A DNA stretch of 64,000 nt from Mesobacillus maritimus (GCF_019749255.1 NZ_JACWFH010000006.1:116101-180100); one strand, 5' to 3'; positions 16,040-25,556 are shown, counted from the first letter of the stretch. Numbers and translations are program-made. Notes: generated by a model not told the origin, from the sequence alone.

Positions 16040-16531
16040 TCAGACCGTTAAATCATTTTCAGATTTTATATTGATTGCTTCTTGTAATAGCCTTTGGAGA
16101 ACAGCAGCAAAGACTGCAATAACCATTGCCGCACCCACAACTACCAAATTAAGTAACGCGAGACCTGGCGCGTCATCCCACTCTGCAATGATAAAAACGA
16201 ATGGCAGAGCTACCACATACAAGCATGTAATAGTGATGGCACATTTTTTTATGCTTTTAAGCGCGGTTACTGAAATCTGCGAGAACGCTTGGTTCTTATC
16301 AATATAACTTAACAGTTTTAAAGCTTGATACAAGGCGAAGTAAAATGGGATGGCCGAAACATACATGATGATTACAAGTGCAAATACCATATAAGCAAGC
16401 GTTGGACCATCAGTTACATGTTTCATTGCTAATTTTGCTAGGTTAGGTAACAAAAAGATGCAGGCCCCCAGCACAGGAATCCCCATAATAATAACAGCCA
16501 ATTTTAAAAACAGTGTTGATCCTTGTTTCAT
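16040..16531 (-). CDS. DUF2975 membrane protein (YoaS-like)
   Basis: A 163-residue protein with four hydrophobic helices (about 10-30, 48-70, 95-117 and 125-148), including the DUF2975-type segment YQALKLLSYIDKNQAFSQISVTALKSIKKCAI between helices two and three. It is made with the small HTH regulator that follows it. Function is unknown; members are thought to be membrane partners of the HTH. Confidence 0.85.
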   Translation of the reverse strand: MKQGSTLFLKLAVIIMGIPVLGACIFLLPNLAKLAMKHVTDGPTLAYMVFALVIIMYVSAIPFYFALYQALKLLSYIDKNQAFSQISVTALKSIKKCAITITCLYVVALPFVFIIAEWDDAPGLALLNLVVVGAAMVIAVFAAVLQRLLQEAINIKSENDLTV

Positions 16532-16728
16532 TCTAAAAGCACCTCTCTAATTTGATTTCTTTTTGATTTTAGCACCGAATTTATCGTTTTACAATAAATT
16601 TTTATCTTGTTTTCTATATTTTTTATTGTTATCTCACCCTACAAAAATATGTAACCGGTAGAAACATTCCACATTTATGTATACATTCCTATATTTCCTA
16701 GAGGATCCTAGGGAAGTGATAGTTAAAG

Positions 16729-17040
16729 GGTGTGTTCGGACTGTCCCGAGCAGAAAACAAAAGCTTGAGTCCGAATGTGAATTGTGTTCGGACAGCATCA
16801 GCTTAAAAATCGGAATCTGAGTCCGAATGTGAGTTGTGTTCGGACAGCACCAGCTTGAAAATCGGAATCTGAGTCCGAATAAGGGTTTTGTTCGGACAGC
16901 AACAGCTTAAAAATCGGAATCTGAGTCCGAATGAGGGTTGTGTTCGGACAGCAACAGCTTAAAAATCGGAATCTGAGTCCGAATGTGAGTTGTGTTCGGA
17001 CAGCCACACCTTGAAAAACAGAATCTGAGTCCGAACGTAC
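16729..17040. repeat. Six tandem copies of a 52 bp repeat with TTCGGAC/GTCCGAA arms
   Basis: Units start at 16729, 16781, 16833, 16885, 16937 and 16989 and are exactly 52 bp each; units 2-5 are nearly identical, units 1 and 6 diverged. Each has TTCGGAC and, 27 bases later, GTCCGAA; the next TTCGGAC follows after 11 bases, so alternative hairpins can form. Frames across it (for example 16798-17109 minus) translate only repeated peptide and are not genes. The array ends at a CTCCCGCAGGAGACTCC motif (17040-17056). The 740 bp between flanking genes holds nothing else except the site near 17154. Confidence 0.95.
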
Positions 17041-17153
17041 TCCCGCAGGAGACTCCGTGCTACCGCTCCAATCAACGTAAGAAAAAACAATGTACTTTAA
17101 CACAGCCATTTTAAAAAAGTTCCTGAACCTAATGGTTTTCCCAATTTTTTATT

Positions 17154-17169
17154 CGTGATGAGTATCACA
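17154..17169 (+). promoter_or_regulatory. FNR/CRP-like palindrome upstream of the hemerythrin gene
   Basis: CGTGATGAGTATCACA matches the TGTGA-N6-TCACA form of Fnr sites in bacilli with one mismatch and lies about 105 bp before the hemerythrin start. Oxygen-linked control would suit that protein, but binding is untested. Confidence 0.4.
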
Positions 17170-17275
17170 AAACCATCAAGGTTTTTGATATATGCTTCAA
17201 GAAGGATAAATAAGATTGAAGTCACACTAAATGATAAAAAGATTTTTAAAAAAAGAACGCTAGGAGGGATTGGTC

Positions 17276-17785
17276 ATGAAAGCTTCGAACCATGTTTTCT
17301 CTGCTCCACTTCAACAATTAATTAACGAGCATGTATCCTTAAGAGCAGATATGGACATCTTCTATGAAATGACCGAAGAGATTGAATGCGAATCAGGCCC
17401 TATTGTGGTTCAATTGTTTGCGGAATTGTACAATCTAGTTTCAGATTTTACTATTAAGCTGAAGGCCCATTCCACCCGTGAGGAAGAAGGATTATTTCCG
17501 TTCATGAATCGCCGTCTTGGAAAGAATGACACTACCATAGAGGAGATGGAGGAAGAGCATGAAAAAGCAGAACAGCATCTAGAGGATTTTCTAACCGAAG
17601 CAGCCCAAGCAGGTTCGAACTTAGATGAAGAGTATGCCCAATTCATTTCAGTTTTCGCTGTACAAGCCTATGCAACCTTGACCCAACACTTTGCTAAAGA
17701 AGAAAAAGTACTATTTCCATTGGCAGAGAAGATCTTGTCAAGGAACGAGATGGAGGAACTTGAAAAATTGGTTCAGGTAGGTTAA
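17276..17785 (+). CDS. Hemerythrin-like domain protein
   Basis: A 169-residue four-helix protein of the hemerythrin HHE family. Candidate di-iron ligands are in LINEHVSLRADMD, LKAHSTREEEGLFPFM, EEHEKAEQHLEDFL and LTQHFAKEEKVLFPLAE, the usual H, HxxxE, H, HxxxE pattern. Such proteins bind O2 or NO, or protect/repair iron centres (compare YtfE/ScdA). The ATG at 17276 is seven bases from AGGAGGG; the upstream TTG is rejected. It stands alone with a strong terminator, downstream of a candidate Fnr site. Confidence 0.88.
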   Translation: MKASNHVFSAPLQQLINEHVSLRADMDIFYEMTEEIECESGPIVVQLFAELYNLVSDFTIKLKAHSTREEEGLFPFMNRRLGKNDTTIEEMEEEHEKAEQHLEDFLTEAAQAGSNLDEEYAQFISVFAVQAYATLTQHFAKEEKVLFPLAEKILSRNEMEELEKLVQVG

Positions 17786-17830
17786 TCGAATGTTGTGATA
17801 AAAAGTAAAAACTGCTAACGAAAAACAAAT

Positions 17831-17867
17831 AAAAGCTTGTAGAGGAGACAACTCTCTACAAGCTTTT
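17831..17867 (+). terminator. Rho-independent terminator after the hemerythrin gene
   Basis: Perfect 14 bp stem AAAAGCTTGTAGAG/CTCTACAAGCTTTT with a 9-base loop. Confidence 0.85.
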
Positions 17868-18016
17868 GTTCTCAAAAAAGTCGTTGAATGATTGTATGGC
17901 CATGTATGAATCAGATACAATTATTTGCTGTACAGTCCCCCTATAAAATGAGCCAAATCACAGTCTCCCAAGCATGCCACTCATATTTACTAGCTATCTC
18001 TGATACAAATTCAATT

Positions 18017-18961
18017 TCAACCTATAGCTTTTTCAAATATCTTTTGCAATCCTTTTCCAGCCTTTTCTAATGCATCCTTCCCTAAATCAATCACAGCTGC
18101 CATGCTTGCAAAGCCATGAATGGTCCCATCATAGCGAATACACTCAACTTCTACACCTGCGTCCGATAGTTTCTTGGCATATGCCTCTCCTTCATCACGC
18201 AAAGGGTCAAACTCAGCGGTGATGACAATTGCGGGAGGAAGATTCTTGAAATTTCCAAAAAACATTGGTGTCACAAGTGGATTATTTTTATCTTCCTCCT
18301 TTTCTATATAGCATTTAAAAAACCAATCCATCATTCCTGAGGTGAGCATATATCCTTCCGCATTTTCCTGTCTAGATGCTGTTAGCGGTGTAATTCCTGC
18401 GCCAGTGCTTGGATAGAGCAACACTTGATAACAGATGGCTGGCGTATTTTTTTCTTTCGCAAGGTGTGCAACGACAGCTGCAAGGTTTCCGCCTGCACTG
18501 TCACCCCCAATTGCGATTCGGGACTGATCTACTTGAAATTCGTCAGCATGATCATAAACATATTGTACAGAAGCGTAGGCATCTTCCACTGCGGCCGGGA
18601 ATTTATTTTCAGGCGCAAGTCGGTAATCAACAGAAATCGTGACACAGTTCGCATGGTTAGTAAGGGCACGACATATCCCATCGTGTGAGTCAAGATTTCC
18701 TAACACCCAGCCGCCCCCATGAAAATAAACGAGGCCAGGATAACTAGGTTGGACGTCCTTTGGATAATAAACCCGAACAGGAATATCCCCATCAGGACCT
18801 GGAATAATTCTATTCTCTACTTTTCCTACCGGTTCAGGTTCCTGCCCCTGCGGTAAGGTTTGTGCCATCCTTGCTTGTTCTAGAGGTAATGTTTCGAGTG
18901 GTGGGATACCTGCTGCTGCCATTTGGTCTAATACAAACTTTGTTTGTGGATCAAGTGTCAT
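18017..18961 (-). CDS. Alpha/beta hydrolase, hormone-sensitive lipase family (carboxylesterase)
   Basis: A 314-residue cytoplasmic esterase. The HSL oxyanion motif HGGGWVLGN is near residue 81, the nucleophile elbow GGDSAGGN near 153, the acid in EFDPLRDEGEAYA near 252 and the His in GTIHGFASM near 282. An N-terminal cap region (DPQTKFVLDQMAAAG) is typical of the family. Natural substrate unknown; such enzymes cleave short-chain esters. It is a single gene on the minus strand. Confidence 0.9.
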   Translation of the reverse strand: MTLDPQTKFVLDQMAAAGIPPLETLPLEQARMAQTLPQGQEPEPVGKVENRIIPGPDGDIPVRVYYPKDVQPSYPGLVYFHGGGWVLGNLDSHDGICRALTNHANCVTISVDYRLAPENKFPAAVEDAYASVQYVYDHADEFQVDQSRIAIGGDSAGGNLAAVVAHLAKEKNTPAICYQVLLYPSTGAGITPLTASRQENAEGYMLTSGMMDWFFKCYIEKEEDKNNPLVTPMFFGNFKNLPPAIVITAEFDPLRDEGEAYAKKLSDAGVEVECIRYDGTIHGFASMAAVIDLGKDALEKAGKGLQKIFEKAIG

Positions 18962-19394
18962 CGCTTTACCTTCCTTCTTACAGAATATTCTTGCAATAAA
19001 GTATATTAATAGACCTGTTTCATTAGACTTGTCTAAATCCTTCCTAAAATACCTACCTTATAGTCAAAACAATAATGGTTACTTACCTAGTTTGGAACCT
19101 ACTAAAATCTTTACTATTATCTTACCAACCGAATATTTACGCTAAACGACCTCCTCCTAAAAAAAAGGAGCTCAAATGAAGGAACATCCCTAAGGAGTGC
19201 ATTCATGTAAGCTCCACATTTCTGTTGAATTTTAAACTTATTCCCACAATAGTACATTATTAAAACGCTATCAAGGGTTTCTACCAAACTCAAAGATTCA
19301 TTTTCAACACCAATTTCTGAAAATCAATTTCCTTTATTTGATAACCGACCTTATTTTTTTAGGTTCCTATTAATAAAAATTCTAGAAAATGCTA
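18962..19394. other. Intergenic region with one imperfect hairpin
   Basis: No gene is visible. Segments 19167-19180 (GGAGCTCAAATGAA) and 19202-19215 (TTCATGTAAGCTCC) can pair with a small internal loop. It is not followed by a clear T-run on either strand and does not match a T-box or riboswitch I know. Confidence 0.4.
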
Positions 19395-20117
19395 TCATTT
19401 CTCTGCAAGCAGTTTCGTATCGCTGCCCAAAACACTACTTAACTTTTGAAATACTTCAGTTGCAAAGACTTTGTAACCTTTTTCAGTTAAATGAATGCCA
19501 TCAAGACTAATTAGGTCTTCTAAATCTCCGGCACGACTTATTGCACTTCTCACATCAATACTCATAACATCCAACTCATGGGCAATCGTTTTAATGGCCG
19601 CATTGTATCTACTATGCCAATGCTCAATTCCGCCAACTTTGCAAATCCAGTTGCTCACTTTAGAGCTGAAATTTTCCGTAATTCTATCATAGTACCGAAC
19701 TGGATCTAATGGTGGTAAAGTAGAAAGAATGGGTGTCATTCCCGCCTCTTTAATATTGATAACGATTGATTTTAGGTTGTTTATATACCTATCTAAGGGA
19801 ACGGTGGCATGATGGACAGCATCTGGTTTACTAGCAACCTCTGACCATGCAAAGTCACAGTCATTCCCGCCAATTTCAATGATGACATAATCCGGTTTTG
19901 TTTCGATTACATCCCGTTCTAATCTCTTAATAAGGATATCAGAATTATCATTAAATGCTCCTTTATTCATTACGAGAATATCATTTTCATCATTATTATT
20001 GTTATTTAAAAATAATTCTTGGAGGATTTTTGGATAATTGTTTTTCAAAATCTTTAACCGTCCATCTACAAAAGAAACTCCCCGTGTCAAACTATCTCCA
20101 AAACAAATAATCTTCAT
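19395..20117 (-). CDS. SGNH/GDSL-type hydrolase
   Basis: A 240-residue SGNH hydrolase. Block I is IICFGDSLTRG at the N-terminus (nucleophile Ser9), the Asn block is EIGGNDCDFAW near residue 82-92, and block V is SLDGIHLTEKGYKVFA near 211, giving the catalytic Asp and His. No signal peptide is seen, so it is cytoplasmic. It probably acts as an esterase or thioesterase; substrate unknown. Monocistronic. Confidence 0.88.
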   Translation of the reverse strand: MKIICFGDSLTRGVSFVDGRLKILKNNYPKILQELFLNNNNNDENDILVMNKGAFNDNSDILIKRLERDVIETKPDYVIIEIGGNDCDFAWSEVASKPDAVHHATVPLDRYINNLKSIVINIKEAGMTPILSTLPPLDPVRYYDRITENFSSKVSNWICKVGGIEHWHSRYNAAIKTIAHELDVMSIDVRSAISRAGDLEDLISLDGIHLTEKGYKVFATEVFQKLSSVLGSDTKLLAEK

Positions 20118-20208
20118 ATCCCATTCCCCTTACGCTCTGACATTACTATATTATAATATAATTTATTATAAAAAACTCGTTATATGCTTTATCGAACTAA
20201 AGAAACAA

Positions 20209-20251
20209 TGCCTGACCCCCTGTACAGCGTTACTGCACTAGAAGTCAGGCA
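20209..20251. repeat. REP-like palindrome (TGCCTGAC/GTCAGGCA)
   Basis: Perfect 8 bp arms at 20209-20216 and 20244-20251 flank a GC-richer core in AT-rich intergenic DNA. The core resembles the GACAGGCAC palindrome at 48393-48426, so both may be members of a dispersed element. Confidence 0.5.
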
Positions 20252-20274
20252 CTAGATCTTTCCCCTAAAATTCT

Positions 20275-21009
20275 TTATCCTTGCTTTTCTTCTTCATCCC
20301 CAATTTTCCCAACATAATCAATTAAAAAGTGTAATACAATCAGCGGAAGGATGGACCCTAATCCGACATACAAGATGGCAAAAAATAGACCAATAAGGCT
20401 GGTTCTTACTACATTTCCTACCCCTTGATACGTATGAGCGAGACCAAATACGAAAGCGGAAAGAACTAAAATAATCCAGATAGACAAGGAAGGAAACAAC
20501 GTGGTTAAGGCATAGATCAGAAAGCCACGATAGATGATCTCCTCGGTAAACCCAGCTGTCCAAGAAACATAGGTCCAAACCTTTTTATCTTCCTTCGAGA
20601 CTGGCATAATATCAGTGAACTTGCTTTTCTCAAGCTCTCGCTGTTGTGCTTGAATAAAAGAGTTTCTTAGCTTTTCACTTACTCTGGATCCAACTAGATA
20701 ATAGATAAGAATGAGAAAGTTTACAACCCCTACGCCTAATGCGAAATAAGTGAACCACGGTCCTAATGTTTGCGTATCCAACTGGATGCCACTTACCCCT
20801 ATATCTACAAAAGTGAGCGGTCCCATCAGGACCATGCCAAAGATGACGAGTGTCGGCACCCAAAGCGCTACCATGATTTTTTTATAATATCGTACTCTTT
20901 CCTCTGGATGAAGACGGACCCTAGCTGTAAATTTCTGATAGTCAAAATAACCATAAACTGGTTCATAGAGTAATAGAAACAGAATGAGCAGCCAATACCA
21001 AATCTCCAT
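20275..21009 (-). CDS. CPBP family intramembrane metalloprotease
   Basis: About 244 residues with six to seven hydrophobic helices. The CPBP (Abi) motifs are present in order: EEIIYRGFLIYAL, then FGLAHTYQG, then HFLIDY near the C-terminus. These Glu and His residues form the putative membrane-embedded metal site of Rce1-type proteases. It is the last gene of a MarR / PH-like / CPBP operon, 15 bp after the preceding gene. The second of two adjacent ATGs (21009) is better spaced from GGGGGA. Possible roles include bacteriocin immunity or membrane protein processing. Confidence 0.87.
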   Translation of the reverse strand: MEIWYWLLILFLLLYEPVYGYFDYQKFTARVRLHPEERVRYYKKIMVALWVPTLVIFGMVLMGPLTFVDIGVSGIQLDTQTLGPWFTYFALGVGVVNFLILIYYLVGSRVSEKLRNSFIQAQQRELEKSKFTDIMPVSKEDKKVWTYVSWTAGFTEEIIYRGFLIYALTTLFPSLSIWIILVLSAFVFGLAHTYQGVGNVVRTSLIGLFFAILYVGLGSILPLIVLHFLIDYVGKIGDEEEKQG

Positions 21010-21027
21010 CATTTTTCCCCCAGTACA

Positions 21028-21588
21028 CTATTTTGAGATTACCTTTTGTCTCTCAGTTATCATGTTGTAGAAAGCATCCTTCTCGTCTACACTGAGGAAA
21101 ATCCTGCTAATCATATGACTTTTCCCAATGAGTGGCTTGCTATCAATTGGTTCGATTAATTCTATTTCAAAGGTGGGTGCATCGAAACCTAGTAAAGATA
21201 AATCAAGCACCTCTTTATTTTTACGGTCATTTTCATAATGAATGCTTCCGTTTCTCAGTTCTTTTATGTTTTTTACATCAATGAGTACCTTCTGCCGAAT
21301 TCCGATTTTCATTCCTAGTTCGTTGTCTTTAAAAGAGATTGGATTTTTGACGACTGCTTTTAAATCCACAATCAAGAAACTCCCTATAAAAACACAAAGA
21401 ATCAAATGCAACCAATGTAAGATTGGGCTCCATTTATAAAGCAAAAAAGAAACTCCAACAGATTCAAGTACAATTACACCAATCATCGCATAGGTAAACC
21501 CAATATAACCAGATTGCTTGTGATAGGTAAAAAGACGAACTTCATGTTCATCGTGGTGAACATTCGTTTCCATTGTGGACTGATTCAA
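21028..21588 (-). CDS. Conserved membrane protein with two TM helices and a PH-like C-terminal domain
   Basis: A 186-residue protein: cytoplasmic N-terminus, two helices (about residues 29-50 and 56-76), then a soluble domain with KDNELGMKIGIRQKVLIDVKNI that looks like a bacterial PH-type fold. I do not recognise a named family with certainty. The start is TTG, eight or so bases after GGGGTGGG, with no better ATG nearby. It lies between the MarR regulator and the CPBP protease on one transcript. Confidence 0.72.
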   Translation of the reverse strand: MNQSTMETNVHHDEHEVRLFTYHKQSGYIGFTYAMIGVIVLESVGVSFLLYKWSPILHWLHLILCVFIGSFLIVDLKAVVKNPISFKDNELGMKIGIRQKVLIDVKNIKELRNGSIHYENDRKNKEVLDLSLLGFDAPTFEIELIEPIDSKPLIGKSHMISRIFLSVDEKDAFYNMITERQKVISK

Positions 21589-21606
21589 GATACACCCACC
21601 CCTTTT

Positions 21607-22062
21607 TTAAATTAAAGGCTCCTTCTCTTCATCTTCTGTAACAATTTCATGTAATTTCTTTAGAATCTCGTGGTATTTTAAAATATCTTCTTTTGGCAAC
21701 TTCATAAAATACTTTTCTAGCACCATTTCATCGATGGCATTCATTTCTTCATAAAACTTTTCCCCTTGTATATCCAATAAAACAAAAACTTCTCTGCGGT
21801 TGTCTTTGTTCACCTCTCTTTTCACATATTGTTTACTCTCCAGTTTGCGGATAAATTGACTGGCAGCACTTGGAGTCGCGTTTATTAGTTCCGCTACCTC
21901 ATTCATGGTGAGCTTTTTCTTCATATCTAACGTACTAAGTACGAGAGATTGTTTCGTTGATAAGTCATTCTCATCTAAAAGCCTCTTATATTCATTTATG
22001 AAAACGGCTTTAATCCCCTCGGAATATTGATTTGCTTGTATTAGAATCTTTTTGAGGTCCAT
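21607..22062 (-). CDS. MarR family transcriptional regulator
   Basis: A 151-residue winged-helix regulator: SLVLSTLDMKKKLTMNEVAELINATPSAASQFIRKLESKQYVKREVNKDNRREVFVLL covers the recognition helix and wing. The ATG at 22062 has AGGTG eight bases upstream; the longer frame from 22086 lacks a good site. It is first in a three-gene operon with a membrane protein and a CPBP protease, which it probably represses. Ligand unknown. Confidence 0.9.
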   Translation of the reverse strand: MDLKKILIQANQYSEGIKAVFINEYKRLLDENDLSTKQSLVLSTLDMKKKLTMNEVAELINATPSAASQFIRKLESKQYVKREVNKDNRREVFVLLDIQGEKFYEEMNAIDEMVLEKYFMKLPKEDILKYHEILKKLHEIVTEDEEKEPLI

Positions 22063-22280
22063 TTTGTCTACACCTAATCCTTTCATTTTCTAAACTCTTT
22101 AAAATTGTTTATATTTCATTTTAATTAATATTTAACTTTACTTAAGTATATGATAATTTTTCCAGATTATCAACCTGAATAAACAGAAATTTACAATTTA
22201 TAACGCTCACGTAAAAAACCACCTAGTTTTCGGTAGTTATTCGTAATTCGAGTTAGTTGTTCTTTCTTTAAAAATCAATA

Positions 22281-22321
22281 AAAAACCCATCCGAGTGAAG
22301 ATGTTCACCGAACGGGTTTCC
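22281..22321 (-). terminator. Rho-independent terminator of the molybdo-enzyme operon
   Basis: Nested stems AACCCATCCG.../...CGAACGGGTT and GTGAA/TTCAC; the minus strand continues into TTTTTTATTG. It lies 70 bp after the LysR gene. Confidence 0.8.
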
Positions 22322-22392
22322 CTTGTTCCTATTCATTTGGGGAGTTCAAGAATACTCCTACAAACCCCTGAGCCACCTATAAACCAGCCCTG

Positions 22393-23295
22393 CTATTTTT
22401 TCTCGACACATTCACGACCAACTAACTCAATAAATCGTCCAATAAGTGGATTCTCTTGCTTTCCTTTTAGATAGGAGAGGTAATACCTTTGCTGAAAAGT
22501 TGGCTCTATTGGGATTTGTTGCACCCGTCCTGCTTCCATGGCAGGTCTGGCTGCGAAACTTGATACAAAACTAATCCCCAATCCTGCCTCAACGGCGGCA
22601 ATAATAGCCTCTGTGCTCCCGAGTTGGGCCACAACTTGTAAGTCTTTTACTTGAATCCCTAAAAGGTTCAATCCTGCCTCCATTGATTTTCGCGTTCCGG
22701 AACCAATCTCACGGAGAACAAACGGATATTGTACTAAACTCCCTTGATTTTGATTTAACGGAGATAATGTCAAAGGATGTCCTTTTGGAGCAATGAGTAC
22801 GAGGGAATCGGTCGCAACTAACTCTGAAATCATCTCAGGCGAGTCAGATTTATCTCCAGTAACTGCAATGTGGATATGCCTGTCCATCAGCCATTCTAGA
22901 TTTTGTTTTGAATCCGCAATTTCATTTATCACTTCTACTTTAGGAAAAAGGTGATAAAATTGACCGATCCATTTTGGTAGCAGATACGTTCCCGGTATTG
23001 TACTTGCCCCGATTCGCAGGCTGCCTGTTAAAACACCCTGGAAGCTTTTCACCCCTTCCTGCATGTCGTTCGCCATCTCAAGGAGTTGCTTGCCTTGCTG
23101 GTACACAAAGTTGCCAGCAGGGGTTAGCTGAATCGAAGACGATCCACGTTCAATTAGCTTCACCCCCAAATCATGTTCCAAGCTTTTTACCTGGTTGCTA
23201 ACAGCAGGCTGCGTCAGTCCGAGACTTTCTGCAGCGATAGAAAAGCTGTTTTTTTCCACTATCAAAAGAAATGCTTCAATTTTTTTTAGATTCAT
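22393..23295 (-). CDS. LysR family transcriptional regulator of the molybdo-enzyme operon
   Basis: A 300-residue LysR protein. The N-terminal HTH (AFLLIVEKNSFSIAAESLGLTQPAVSNQVKSLEHDLGVKL) is followed by a two-lobed effector domain (GSLRIGASTIPGTYLLPKWIGQF; AAVEAGLGISFVSSFAA). It resembles the CysL/CbbR-like group. The ATG at 23295 has GGAGGAAAC seven bases upstream; longer frames overlap the previous gene. It is the last gene of the operon after the large oxidoreductase, so it may respond to the enzyme's substrate or product. Its inducer cannot be read from sequence. Confidence 0.9.
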   Translation of the reverse strand: MNLKKIEAFLLIVEKNSFSIAAESLGLTQPAVSNQVKSLEHDLGVKLIERGSSSIQLTPAGNFVYQQGKQLLEMANDMQEGVKSFQGVLTGSLRIGASTIPGTYLLPKWIGQFYHLFPKVEVINEIADSKQNLEWLMDRHIHIAVTGDKSDSPEMISELVATDSLVLIAPKGHPLTLSPLNQNQGSLVQYPFVLREIGSGTRKSMEAGLNLLGIQVKDLQVVAQLGSTEAIIAAVEAGLGISFVSSFAARPAMEAGRVQQIPIEPTFQQRYYLSYLKGKQENPLIGRFIELVGRECVEKK

Positions 23296-23309
23296 GATGT
23301 TTCCTCCAC

Positions 23310-25556
23310 TTAGTTCCACGCTGCCCTCTCAATGGTTACCACCGTATCATTCCATGCTTGGCCGCCACCGACCGGATCCATTTTCGTCCGAATGATTGAA
23401 TTAGGGTTATACCCTTTTCCTTTAGCATTTCGTCCGTACTGCCAATGGCCAAAACTAGCTGAAATCGCCAACACTCGTGGGTGAATGGCTTCGGTGATGA
23501 ATGGCTTTACGGTGATCCTCGTATGCTTCCCATTCTGCTCCTTCGTAACAATAGTAAATTCAACATCCTTTTTGAGCCCATACCTCTCAGCCGTTTCTGG
23601 ATGAATCCAACATGGATTGTCATCAACAATTTCAGTTAACCAGGCTTGGTTAGCTGTCCTTGATTGGGTATGAACATTCCATTTAAACGTTGTTAACATC
23701 AATTCATTCTCTGTTAATTGGTGATGATGCGGGATCGGGCGATACACAGGTAAGATTGGGGCATGCGATAGTTGGCCGATTGTATGTAGTTTAAATTGAA
23801 AGGTTCGATCATGTGTTGCAAACCCTTTGACAATCTGGTTCTTCCATACCCTGCCAATAACTTGTTGATTTCCCTTCAACCTAGCAATTCCATTTTCATC
23901 TATTATAATCGAAGGATCGTTCAGGTCATAACCTGTTTTTTCTAGGTACGGAGTAAAAGCTTTCGTTTTGGTTTTATCCACCCAAATCCCTTTTTCTATT
24001 AAATGGTCTACCCCACCCGGAACCACCTTCGCCCATTCAGTAATAAACTCCTTGGCATCTTCAAAATTAAAATAGTGAGCCATCTCTTCATCGATTGCTT
24101 TTGCTAAGCTAATCAAAATATCGCGAATATCTTTGCACTCCCCTGGGGGTGGAACAACGGGTTGCCTTAATCCAACATAAGGTTGCAGTTCATGGGAATT
24201 GCGCGCATCTAAATCCCATTTTTCTAAAAAAGTCGCGTCTGGTAAGACAATATCCGCCATTTCAACAATTTCACTATTGAAAGCATCCACGACAACATGA
24301 AAGGGCACCAAGTTTTCATCCATCAACACATCCCGGACAAAACTTGGACCTTCTGGCCAACTCATCGGTGCGTTGACATAATAAGAAAACAACGTGTCCA
24401 CTTGGGCTTTTCCTTCTGCAATATACGGAAAAATGGTACTTGATGCCGCCTTTGGATACACTTGATTCACAAATGGCAATTCCGACGGATGAGAAAGTTC
24501 TGTTTTTACCGTAGGCTTTGGTGGAAGCGGACCAGGTTGCGGTGCGGACACGTTCACATCCCCAGGAATATAGCACCAACCACCCTTTTGCCCAATGTTT
24601 CCAACAAGCGCATTTAAACATAACACAGCCCATTCATTATAAAATCCATTTTCATGGGCATGTGCCCCTCGATTGGTGATGGTTGTCGCTTTTGGAGCAG
24701 CCTTTGCAAATTCAAGCGCGATTTCTTCAATTTTCTTAGCTGAAACTCCGCTTATCATTTCAGCATATTCAGGAGTATAAGGTTGATAATGTGCTCTCCA
24801 TTCTTCTAATGAAGCGTTTGTCCAGTCGGTAATAAACTCTCTATCCTGCAAATTCTCTCTCAAGATCACATGGCCAATCGCCAAGGCAACCAGTCCGTCG
24901 GTACCTGGAAAGAGGGGTTGCCATTCATCTGATTGAGCGGCCGTATTTGAGAGTCGAACATCAAACGTCACTAATTTAGCTCCATTGCGCTTAGCTTCAG
25001 CAACACGTGTCATAATCCCAACATGACCTTGATGAGCTTCATAAAAATTGCTACCGAAATTAAGAATATACGATGTATTGGCAAAATCAGGGGTTTCCCA
25101 ATCGGTATCAGCTATGACCGCGCGGATGGCCATTCGTTTGTTTAACGAACACAAGCCCCGATGGCCCAGCTTATTGGGCGTCCCAAATGCATTTGTAAAT
25201 CGTTCAAGAAATCCATTACTTCGATCCCTTCCATAAAGCAGGACCAATTTTTCAGGACATTTCTCCTTCCGCAGCATGCGAAGCCGAGCTGAAATGGTAT
25301 CAATCGCATCCTCCCAACTAATTCGTTCAAACTTGCCGCTTCCTCTGGGTCCAATCCGTTTCATTGGATATAAGATACGTTCGGGATCTTCCACCATATT
25401 GATGGCCGCTTGCCCTTTGGCGCATAATTTCCCCTTGGAATTCGGATCAAGAGGATTGCCTTCCAATTTAAGAATACGCCCGTCCTTCACTTTAGCAATC
25501 ATCCCACACACCGAACTGCAATTAAGGCACATTGTGGGGATGTACTGAATCGTCAT
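23310..25556 (-). CDS. Molybdopterin-dependent oxidoreductase (DMSO reductase family), cytoplasmic
   Basis: A 748-residue catalytic subunit of the CISM superfamily. An N-terminal [4Fe-4S] site is formed by C10, C13, C17 (CLNCSSVC) and C45. Residue C136 in GHRGLCSLNKR is placed like the Cys that ligates Mo in polysulfide/thiosulfate reductase-type enzymes. The C-terminal dinucleotide-binding domain is complete (WNVHTQSRTANQAWL; SASFGHWQYG). There is no twin-arginine signal, and no membrane-anchor gene lies near, so the enzyme should be cytoplasmic. The ATG at 25556 lies a few bases after the Fe-S gene stop. Substrate unknown: sulfur, selenium or arsenic oxyanions and formate-like compounds are all open. 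Confidence 0.88.
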   Translation of the reverse strand: MTIQYIPTMCLNCSSVCGMIAKVKDGRILKLEGNPLDPNSKGKLCAKGQAAINMVEDPERILYPMKRIGPRGSGKFERISWEDAIDTISARLRMLRKEKCPEKLVLLYGRDRSNGFLERFTNAFGTPNKLGHRGLCSLNKRMAIRAVIADTDWETPDFANTSYILNFGSNFYEAHQGHVGIMTRVAEAKRNGAKLVTFDVRLSNTAAQSDEWQPLFPGTDGLVALAIGHVILRENLQDREFITDWTNASLEEWRAHYQPYTPEYAEMISGVSAKKIEEIALEFAKAAPKATTITNRGAHAHENGFYNEWAVLCLNALVGNIGQKGGWCYIPGDVNVSAPQPGPLPPKPTVKTELSHPSELPFVNQVYPKAASSTIFPYIAEGKAQVDTLFSYYVNAPMSWPEGPSFVRDVLMDENLVPFHVVVDAFNSEIVEMADIVLPDATFLEKWDLDARNSHELQPYVGLRQPVVPPPGECKDIRDILISLAKAIDEEMAHYFNFEDAKEFITEWAKVVPGGVDHLIEKGIWVDKTKTKAFTPYLEKTGYDLNDPSIIIDENGIARLKGNQQVIGRVWKNQIVKGFATHDRTFQFKLHTIGQLSHAPILPVYRPIPHHHQLTENELMLTTFKWNVHTQSRTANQAWLTEIVDDNPCWIHPETAERYGLKKDVEFTIVTKEQNGKHTRITVKPFITEAIHPRVLAISASFGHWQYGRNAKGKGYNPNSIIRTKMDPVGGGQAWNDTVVTIERAAWN

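Noticed and set aside
16798..17109. 103-codon minus-strand frame
   Set aside because: It translates the 52 bp repeats into repeated Phe/Arg/Asp peptide, has no ribosome site and no homologue I recognise.
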